From the NCBI GenBank assembly GCA_945877525.1, contig CAMDVP010000025.1, positions 1 through 19,134 of the forward strand: 19,134 nucleotides of DNA. The letters are read 5' to 3'. A program made the translations under genes and the position numbers. This document shows, one piece after another, positions 14,838 to 19,134 of the stretch. This DNA is from an uncultured Clostridia bacterium (GTDB lineage: Bacteria; Bacillota; Clostridia; Christensenellales; Aristaeellaceae). Positions within the stretch are counted from its first letter, which is position 1. Every line of letters starts with the position of its first letter. Below the pieces are notes generated by a model, which worked only from the letters and a program-made list of their open reading frames with translations, ran no database searches and had not been told where the DNA came from.

Positions 14838-14867
14838 AGCCGACGCCATCTCCACGCAGCGTCGGTT
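14838..14867 (+). promoter_or_regulatory. Inverted repeat upstream of the XRE-desulfoferrodoxin gene
   Basis: CCGACGC (14840-14846) and GCGTCGG (14859-14865) form a perfect 7-bp inverted repeat with a 12-nt spacer, extended by two more pairs if G-U is allowed. It touches the possible -35 of the XRE gene, so it is a candidate operator for autoregulation. Confidence 0.4.
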
Positions 14868-14895
14868 GCGCGGAAGGGGAGGCATGCGGTATGAT
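14866..14895 (+). promoter_or_regulatory. Possible promoter of the XRE-desulfoferrodoxin gene
   Basis: TTGCGC (14866-14871) and TATGAT (14890-14895) are 18 nt apart. The predicted start near 14902 falls just before the AGGAGGT ribosome binding site, so the leader would be very short, which lowers confidence. Confidence 0.4.
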
Positions 14896-14916
14896 GACAG
14901 ACAGGAGGTGCAATGC

Positions 14917-15498
14917 ATGAACGCGGAAGAAACGGGCGCTCTGATTCGCCGTCTGCGGCGGGAGAGGGGACTCACCCAGGCTCAGCTGGCCGGAATTCTG
15001 CAGGTGAGCGACAAGGCGGTATCCAAGTGGGAGCGGGGCGCGGGCTGCCCCGATGTGGAGATGATTCCGGCGCTGGCGGCGGCTTTCCGCGCTGACGCGG
15101 AAAGCCTGCTGTCCGGCAGTATGCCGGTCAACGAAAGGGATGAAGGAAGCATGAGAAGGCTGAAGGTTTACCAGTGCCCCCAATGCGGCAACCTGCTTAC
15201 GGCCACGGGCAGCGCGGATATTGCATGCTGCGGGCGCAGGCTGGCGCCGCTGGAAGCGCGTCCCTGCGACGAGGAGCATGCTCTGACGGTCACGGCCGTT
15301 GGGGATGAATGGCTGGTGAGCTTTGACCATCCCATGGAGAAGGGGCATTTCATCGCCGGGCTGCTGGAGGTGGGCTATGATCGGTTTGCTCTGGTGAGGA
15401 TGTATCCCGAGGGCGGTCGGGAGATGTATCTTCCGCGCCTGCCAGGCGGGAAAATCTACATGATTTGCGCAAAGGACGGAATGTTTGCGCACAGGTGA
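14917..15498 (+). CDS. XRE helix-turn-helix regulator fused to a desulfoferrodoxin-like domain
   Basis: A 193-residue fusion. Residues 6-60 are an XRE/Cro helix-turn-helix (LTQAQLAGILQVSDKAVSKW). Residues 85-112 match the desulforedoxin iron centre, with C87, C90, C104 and C105 (YQCPQCGN...CCGR). Residues 118-190 match a superoxide reductase domain: H121 in EEHAL, H138 and H144 in HPMEKGHFI, and C184. The last iron-binding histidine of the usual CNxHG motif is an aspartate here (CAKDG, D187). The family is known in Clostridia and probably links oxygen or superoxide sensing to transcription, although function is inferred. With the ligand change this copy may sense and not catalyse. The ATG lies 7 nt after AGGAGGT; an ATG at 14913 is out of frame. 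The lactaldehyde reductase gene lies 91 nt downstream. Confidence 0.88.
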   Translation: MNAEETGALIRRLRRERGLTQAQLAGILQVSDKAVSKWERGAGCPDVEMIPALAAAFRADAESLLSGSMPVNERDEGSMRRLKVYQCPQCGNLLTATGSADIACCGRRLAPLEARPCDEEHALTVTAVGDEWLVSFDHPMEKGHFIAGLLEVGYDRFALVRMYPEGGREMYLPRLPGGKIYMICAKDGMFAHR

Positions 15499-15535
15499 GC
15501 GGATCGGGCAGGAATTGTCAGACTTTTGTCGAATG

Positions 15536-15568
15536 CTTTGCATGACGGCCCAAGGGCCGTGCGCAAAG
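15536..15568 (+). promoter_or_regulatory. Stem-loop in the leader of the lactaldehyde reductase gene
   Basis: CTTTGC (15536-15541) pairs with GCAAAG (15563-15568), and inside it ACGGCC (15545-15550) pairs with GGCCGT (15555-15560) around the loop CAAG. It ends 5 nt before the AAGGAGG site of the next gene. No T-tract follows. It may stabilise the message or be an operator; the sequence alone does not decide. Confidence 0.45.
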
Positions 15569-15589
15569 AATGCAAGGAGGATGATTCCC

Positions 15590-16738
15590 ATGGCGAATCG
15601 TATTGTGCTCAATCCGATCTCCTATCATGGCAAGGGCGCTATCGAGTCCATCGTGCCCGAGGTGCAGGCCCGCGGCCTGAAGAAGGCCTTTGTCTGCTCC
15701 GACCCTGACCTGGTCAAGTTCGGCGTGACGCAGAAGGTCACCGCCCTGCTGGATAAGGCGGGCATGGCGTATGAAGTTTACAGCGAGATCAAGCCCAACC
15801 CCACCATCGAGAACGTGCAGACCGGCGTCGCCGCTTACAAGGCCTCCGGCGCGGACTATATCATCGCCATCGGCGGCGGTTCCTCCATGGACACCGCCAA
15901 GGCCGTGGGCATCATCATTAACAACCCCGAGTTTGCCGATGTGCGCTCTCTGGAGGGCGTGGCTCCCACCAGGAACAAGACTGTGTTCACCATCGCTGTG
16001 CCCACCACCGCCGGCACCGCTGCCGAGGTGACCATCAACTACGTCATCACCGATGTGGAGCGCAAGCGTAAGTTTGTCTGCGTGGACGTGCATGACATCC
16101 CCGAGGTGGCCGTGATCGATCCCGACATGATGTCTACCATGCCCAAGGGCCTCACTGCCGCCACCGGCATGGACGCCCTGACCCACGCCATCGAGGGCTT
16201 CACCACCAAGGCTGCATGGGAAATGACCGACATGTTCCACCTAAAGGCCATCGAAATCATCGCCAAGTCCCTGCGGGGCGCCGTGGCCGGCGAGCCCGAA
16301 GGCCGCGAAGGCATGGCCCTGGGCCAGTATGTGGCGGGCATGGGCTTCTCCAATGTGGGCCTGGGCATTGTACATTCCATGGCCCACTGCCTGGGCGCGG
16401 TGTATGATACCCCCCACGGCGTGGCCAACGCTATCCTGCTGCCCACCGTGATGGAGTACAACGCTCCTGTGACCGGCGACAAGTACAAGTACATTGCCGC
16501 GGCCATGGGTGTGGAAGGCACCGAGAACATGACTGTGGACGAGTACCGCAAGGCTGCCTGCGACGCGGTGAAGCAGCTGTCCATGGACGTGGGCATCCCC
16601 GCTGACCTGAAGGCTATCGTGAAGCCCGAGGACATCGATTTCCTGGCCGAATCCGCCTATGCCGACGCCTGCCGTCCTGGCAATCCCCGCGATACCAGCG
16701 TGGCGGAAATCAAGGAGCTGTATCTGAAGCTGATGTAA
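15590..16738 (+). CDS. fucO: Lactaldehyde reductase / 1,2-propanediol oxidoreductase (FucO type, iron-dependent)
   Basis: A 382-residue group III alcohol dehydrogenase, the same length as E. coli FucO. It has NAD-binding AIGGGSSMDTAKA (about 93-105) and iron ligands D195 and H199 (GMDALTHAIEGF), H262 (VHSMAHCLGA) and H276 (DTPHGVAN). FucO enzymes reduce L-lactaldehyde to 1,2-propanediol with NADH, regenerating NAD during fucose or rhamnose fermentation; glycolaldehyde and other short aldehydes are also used. Codon use is strongly biased to GCC, GGC, ACC, ATC and CTG, like the ribosomal genes nearby and unlike the leftward operon, which suggests high expression. The ATG is 9 nt after AAGGAGG; a longer frame from 15485 overlaps the XRE gene and was rejected. 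No fucose gene is adjacent, so a general fermentative aldehyde reductase is possible. Confidence 0.9.
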   Translation: MANRIVLNPISYHGKGAIESIVPEVQARGLKKAFVCSDPDLVKFGVTQKVTALLDKAGMAYEVYSEIKPNPTIENVQTGVAAYKASGADYIIAIGGGSSMDTAKAVGIIINNPEFADVRSLEGVAPTRNKTVFTIAVPTTAGTAAEVTINYVITDVERKRKFVCVDVHDIPEVAVIDPDMMSTMPKGLTAATGMDALTHAIEGFTTKAAWEMTDMFHLKAIEIIAKSLRGAVAGEPEGREGMALGQYVAGMGFSNVGLGIVHSMAHCLGAVYDTPHGVANAILLPTVMEYNAPVTGDKYKYIAAAMGVEGTENMTVDEYRKAACDAVKQLSMDVGIPADLKAIVKPEDIDFLAESAYADACRPGNPRDTSVAEIKELYLKLM

Positions 16739-16760
16739 TCAGCAATCTCCATCATAAAAG

Positions 16761-16791
16761 GCGGAGCGTCCATATGGGCGCTCCGCTTTTT
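16761..16791 (+). terminator. Intrinsic terminator after fucO, possibly bidirectional
   Basis: GCGGAGCG (16761-16768) pairs with CGCTCCGC (16779-16786), the loop region itself is self-complementary (CCATATGG), and five T follow. On the other strand four T follow the stem, so it may also stop transcripts from the convergent hydroxyacid dehydrogenase gene. Confidence 0.9.
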
Positions 16792-16831
16792 GTGATGCAT
16801 TCGTTTTCAGGCGCAATTCCGCAGATCTGGA

Positions 16832-17773
16832 TTACTTCACAACGTTGTTGACAGGCGTGCCGCGGAGGAAAGAAGCCAGGTTTTCCACAGCGACGTCCAT
16901 CAGGCGCTGACGGCTTTCCTTCGGCGCCCAGGCGATGTGCGGGGTAATCAGACAGTTGTCCAGGCCGAGAAGGGGATTGTCCTCACGGATGGGCTCCACC
17001 GCCACAACGTCCAGCGCCGCACCCTGCACCTTGCCATCCAGAAGCGCCTGACGCAGATCGGGCTCGTTGATGAGCGGACCGCGGGCGGTGTTGATAATCA
17101 TCACGCCGCTCTTCATCTTCGCAATGGTGTCCTTGCAGATGAGCCCCGTGTTTTCCTTAGTGAGCGGGCAATGCAGAGAAATCACGTCGCTTTGTGCAAG
17201 CAACTCGTCCAGCGCGACTATTTCGGAACCAGAAGCAAAGGCGTCGTATGCCACCACATTCATGCCGAAAGCACGGGCGATGTCGGCGGTGGCGCGGCCA
17301 ATGCGTCCATAACCGATGATGCCCATGGTTTTGCCGGACAGTTCAACCAGCGGATAATCCCAGAAGCAGAAGTCCCGGCAGCAGGTCCACCGCCCCTCCT
17401 GCACGGCCTGGTTGTGGTGCCCAACATGGTGGCACAGTTCAAGCAGCAGCGCAAAGACATACTGCGCCACGGCGGTTGTTCCATAGGTGGGGATGTTGGC
17501 CACAACGATGCCCCTGGCGCGGGCAGCCTCGACGTCCACCACGTTGAAGCCGGTGGCCAGAACGCCGATGTACTTCAGCTGCGGGTCGGCAGCGATGGTC
17601 TGGGCGGTGATGGGCGTTTTGTTCGTCAGAATCACTTCCGCCTGCCCAATCCGACTGACGATTTCATCCCCCGGGGTGTGCTCGTAAACGGTCAGTTCGC
17701 CAAAGCCTTCAAATCCTTCCCAGCTGAGATCCCCGGGGTTTTCGGTATAGCCGTCAAGTACCACAATTTTCAT
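16832..17773 (-). CDS. D-2-hydroxyacid dehydrogenase, glycerate dehydrogenase/hydroxypyruvate reductase type
   Basis: A 313-residue NAD-dependent enzyme. The Rossmann motif is GYGRIG (154-159), and the catalytic triad is R231 (NTARGPLIN), E260 (VAVEPI) and H279 (TPHIAWA). The N-terminus (DGYTENPGDLSWEGFE) is characteristic of the HprA/glycerate dehydrogenase branch, which interconverts D-glycerate and hydroxypyruvate. Other D-2-hydroxy acids remain possible. The ATG lies 8 nt after AGGAGGA; the frame open to 17851 lacks such a site and would overlap the promoter. It lies just downstream of the GntR regulator gene on the same strand but has its own promoter and an operator-like palindrome, so it is a likely target of that regulator. 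Confidence 0.9.
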   Translation of the reverse strand: MKIVVLDGYTENPGDLSWEGFEGFGELTVYEHTPGDEIVSRIGQAEVILTNKTPITAQTIAADPQLKYIGVLATGFNVVDVEAARARGIVVANIPTYGTTAVAQYVFALLLELCHHVGHHNQAVQEGRWTCCRDFCFWDYPLVELSGKTMGIIGYGRIGRATADIARAFGMNVVAYDAFASGSEIVALDELLAQSDVISLHCPLTKENTGLICKDTIAKMKSGVMIINTARGPLINEPDLRQALLDGKVQGAALDVVAVEPIREDNPLLGLDNCLITPHIAWAPKESRQRLMDVAVENLASFLRGTPVNNVVK

Positions 17774-17809
17774 GCTTATCTTCCTCCTGTCGTGGATATT
17801 GCTTAATGA

Positions 17810-17838
17810 ATTGTAGCTGAAACGGGTGCTGTTTGCAA
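17810..17838 (-). promoter_or_regulatory. Sigma-A promoter of the hydroxyacid dehydrogenase gene
   Basis: On the minus strand TTGCAA (17838-17833) and TACAAT (17815-17810) are 17 nt apart, with transcription predicted to start near 17803, about 30 nt before the ATG. The -35 overlaps the palindrome at 17836-17857. Confidence 0.7.
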
Positions 17839-17857
17839 AAAATGAATTCATTTTTTG
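17836..17857 (-). promoter_or_regulatory. Perfect 22-bp palindrome: candidate GntR operator and gntR terminator
   Basis: Half-site CAAAAAATGAA is followed at once by its exact reverse complement, centred on GAATTC. It covers the stop codon of the GntR gene and the -35 of the hydroxyacid dehydrogenase promoter. As DNA it fits a dimeric repressor site; as RNA from the GntR gene it ends in a U-run and could help termination. Confidence 0.6.
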
Positions 17858-18549
17858 TCCGGATTACGGAACACCACATCCTTGGCCGAAACCGAATCCG
17901 GATCAATGCCCAGCGCCTTAAGCTGGCGCTGAAGCGTGTCCAGATAACGGCGGGTCAACTCGACATGGGTGTACATCAGCTCCTGCGCCTTAGATTCATC
18001 GCGCTGGCGGAAAGCGCGCAGCATGGCCAGGTGCTCGTGGATGGTCTCCTTGGGCTGGCGGAACAGGCCGATGGAGAAAATGCGGTCCATAATCTGCAGC
18101 TGATCGCCAATGCGGTGGAGCAGCCGGTTGTCGCACAGGTCGAAAAGCTTGCAGTGGAAGCGCTTGTCCGCCTCAAAATACGCCTGATAGTCGATGCTGT
18201 CCTGGCCGATGAAGGGGGCGAAAATGGCCTCCAGGGCCTGGAAATCCTCCTCCGTGCCGTACTGGCAGATGTAGGTGCCGGAAATCATTTCAAAGCTCTG
18301 CCGGAGCATAAATAATTCCGACAGCTCCCGGATGGTGGGTACATGGATGTAGAAGCCGTGGTTGGGAATGTTATCCACCATGCCCTCCGCAGCCAGCATG
18401 TTCAGCGCCTTGACTACGGGGGTTCGGCTGACGCCAAGCTCCTTGGCCAGCATGTTCTGGTTGATCTTGATATTGCCGTGCTGCTGATTATCCAGTACAT
18501 AGTTGCGGATATATTGATAGGCCTGCTCGATCAGAATATCTTTTGCCAC
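17848..18549 (-). CDS. GntR-family transcriptional regulator, FadR/FCD subfamily
   Basis: A 233-residue regulator. Residues about 5-70 form the winged helix (ILIEQAYQYIRNYVLD, LAKELGVSRTPVVKALNMLAAEG). Residues about 75-205 form the all-helical FCD ligand domain, with the usual metal-binding set D128, H132, H173 and H195 (FEADKRFH, HEHLAML, YTHVELT). FCD regulators bind small carboxylic acids such as sugar acids, lactate or glycolate and usually repress. It starts with GTG, 8 nt after AAGGAGGT. Both its neighbours, the hydroxyacid dehydrogenase and the divergent glycosidase-like gene, carry GAATTC-centred palindromes at their promoters, and so does its own upstream region, suggesting autoregulation and a local regulon. 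The effector may be glycerate or another hydroxy acid; this is inference. Confidence 0.92.
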   Translation of the reverse strand: MAKDILIEQAYQYIRNYVLDNQQHGNIKINQNMLAKELGVSRTPVVKALNMLAAEGMVDNIPNHGFYIHVPTIRELSELFMLRQSFEMISGTYICQYGTEEDFQALEAIFAPFIGQDSIDYQAYFEADKRFHCKLFDLCDNRLLHRIGDQLQIMDRIFSIGLFRQPKETIHEHLAMLRAFRQRDESKAQELMYTHVELTRRYLDTLQRQLKALGIDPDSVSAKDVVFRNPDKK

Positions 18550-18584
18550 CGAAAGAAACCTCCTTCTTCTGTGACTTCATCTAA

Positions 18585-18613
18585 AGCATAGCACAAAGTG
18601 CTTTGATATGCAA
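18585..18613 (-). promoter_or_regulatory. Sigma-A promoter of the GntR gene
   Basis: On the minus strand TTGCAT (18613-18608) and TATGCT (18590-18585) are 17 nt apart, with transcription predicted near 18578, about 29 nt before the GTG start. Confidence 0.65.
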
Positions 18614-18623
18614 GCATTTCCAC

Positions 18624-18660
18624 AAAAAAGAATTCTCTTTTTCCCGAAAAGAATTCCAGA
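18624..18660 (+). promoter_or_regulatory. Two GAATTC-centred candidate operators upstream of the GntR gene
   Basis: The first, AAAAAAGAATTCTCTTTT (18624-18641), is palindromic with one mismatch around GAATTC (18630-18635). The second (GAATTC at 18651-18656, A-rich left flank) is less symmetrical. They are 21 bp apart, two helical turns, just upstream of the GntR promoter. They resemble the sites at 17836-17857 and 18820-18836. Confidence 0.5.
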
Positions 18661-18789
18661 AAGAGCAGTAGGAATGCGGATATAGCATCATAATAGAAAA
18701 CAAAACTATAATTTATAGATAAAATTTGCTATTTAATTTCATGCATACCATGCAAACCTTGGAATTTCAAAAAGATTTTTGGAAAGTGG
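18661..18789. other. AT-rich intergenic stretch with short inverted repeats
   Basis: Part of the 318-bp divergent region between the GntR gene and the glycosidase-like gene. No coding frame is supported. Two small inverted repeats were seen: CTATAA-T-TTATAG (18706-18718) and TGCAT-ACC-ATGCA (18742-18754). They could be further regulator sites or simply reflect AT-rich sequence. Confidence 0.4.
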
Positions 18790-18818
18790 TTGACAACGGG
18801 TGTTGAAGTTTGTATAAT
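18790..18818 (+). promoter_or_regulatory. Consensus sigma-A promoter of the glycosidase-like gene
   Basis: TTGACA (18790-18795), a 17-nt spacer and TATAAT (18813-18818), both perfect. Transcription would start near 18825, inside the GAATTC palindrome, which fits a strong promoter held down by a repressor. Confidence 0.88.
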
Positions 18819-18819
18819 A

Positions 18820-18836
18820 CAAATGAATTCAGTTTT
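18820..18836 (+). promoter_or_regulatory. Candidate GntR operator across the transcription start
   Basis: CAAATGAATTCAGTTTT is near-palindromic around GAATTC (18825-18830) and shares AATGAATTCA with the palindrome at 17836-17857. It begins two bases after the -10 hexamer. Confidence 0.5.
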
Positions 18837-18867
18837 CGTGTAATAAATTCGATATGGGGTGATTTGT

Positions 18868-19134
18868 ATGGGCAAGACGCGCATCGGCATCAGCGGTGAA
18901 CAGTTCCGCATCAACGGCACTCCCGTTTATGCGGATATTCCGGGCAGCAACCCTGCGGTGCACGGCCTGCTGTTTAATCAGAGAATGATCCAGGGCATTT
19001 ATGACGACGAGGGGCATCGCCACCTGTACAACCAGCTGGCTCTGGACGCCTTCGACCCCGATGCAAACACCAACGGGCTGATTGCCTCGCTGCCGGAATG
19101 GTATGCCTACGGGCTGCGCGCCATCACGGTGGGG
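18868..19134 (+). CDS. Glycoside hydrolase-like protein, N-terminus only (partial)
   Basis: The first 89 residues of a protein that continues past the right edge. It begins MGKTRIGISGEQFRINGTPV and continues with NPAVHGLLFNQRM and LPEWYAYGLRAITVG. The opening (FRINGTPV followed by a region describing where and how to find the residue) and the later strand (LRAITVG) resemble the first part of TIM-barrel glycoside hydrolases of the GH5/beta-galactosidase-like clan; no catalytic residue is within the window. There is no signal peptide, so it is probably cytoplasmic. The ATG at 18868 lies 5 nt after GGGGTGA; an ATG at 18854 stops after two codons. It has a consensus promoter with an operator-like palindrome, so it is probably repressed by the divergent GntR protein. 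Confidence 0.7.
   Translation, partial: MGKTRIGISGEQFRINGTPVYADIPGSNPAVHGLLFNQRMIQGIYDDEGHRHLYNQLALDAFDPDANTNGLIASLPEWYAYGLRAITVG

Noticed and set aside
14665..15612. A 315-residue minus-strand frame opposite the XRE fusion gene
   Set aside because: It is antisense to a well-supported gene with clear motifs, has no ribosome binding site and no recognisable domain.
15518..16240. A long minus-strand frame opposite fucO, rich in glycine, histidine and aspartate
   Set aside because: It is an antisense shadow caused by the strong GCC/GGC/ATC codon bias of fucO.

Overview
The window looks like a chromosomal segment of a low-to-mid GC, Gram-positive Clostridia-type anaerobe, probably gut or rumen associated. 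The grounds are strong AGGAGG ribosome binding sites on nearly every gene, near-consensus sigma-A promoters with 17-nt spacers, the Firmicutes-style infC-rpmI-rplT operon with an attenuator leader, LplB/LplC-type sugar ABC permeases, and a clostridial XRE-desulfoferrodoxin fusion. The genus cannot be fixed from this sequence. No rRNA, tRNA, CRISPR array, transposase or phage gene was seen.

Region 1 (1-8463, minus strand) is one catabolic operon transcribed leftwards from a promoter at 8435-8463. Gene order is four-carbon acid-sugar kinase (DUF1537), iron-containing alcohol dehydrogenase, DapA-family lyase, PdxA-family dehydrogenase, a beta-propeller glycosidase-like protein, LplB-type permease, LplC-type permease, and a secreted solute-binding protein that runs off the left edge. 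Genes overlap or lie 13-48 nt apart. Family knowledge suggests that a four-carbon sugar acid is phosphorylated and then oxidised and decarboxylated to a triose phosphate. The lyase, alcohol dehydrogenase, propeller protein and oligosaccharide-type importer imply a larger, possibly glycosylated, starting substrate. A divergent gene (8571-10343) encodes a PrpR-type sensor-regulator whose AAA+ domain has lost its sigma-54 motifs.

Region 2 (10344-12761) holds a zinc-dependent polyol-type dehydrogenase and a convergent APH-type phosphotransferase. Region 3 (12784-14221) is the housekeeping infC-rpmI-rplT operon with a consensus promoter, an attenuator leader and a final terminator. Region 4 (14222-14519) has no gene. 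It carries a second perfect consensus promoter followed by an elaborate set of perfectly paired stems, the best candidate here for an undescribed structured RNA. A second hairpin there masks a Shine-Dalgarno site in front of a four-codon reading frame.

Region 5 (14520-16791) holds a small exported protein of unknown function on the minus strand, the XRE-desulfoferrodoxin fusion (which has lost one iron ligand) and a FucO-type lactaldehyde reductase with highly biased codon use. Region 6 (16832-19134) holds a D-2-hydroxyacid dehydrogenase, a GntR/FCD regulator, and the start of a divergent gene of glycoside hydrolase type. AT-flanked GAATTC palindromes at the promoters of all three suggest a small regulon run by the GntR protein.
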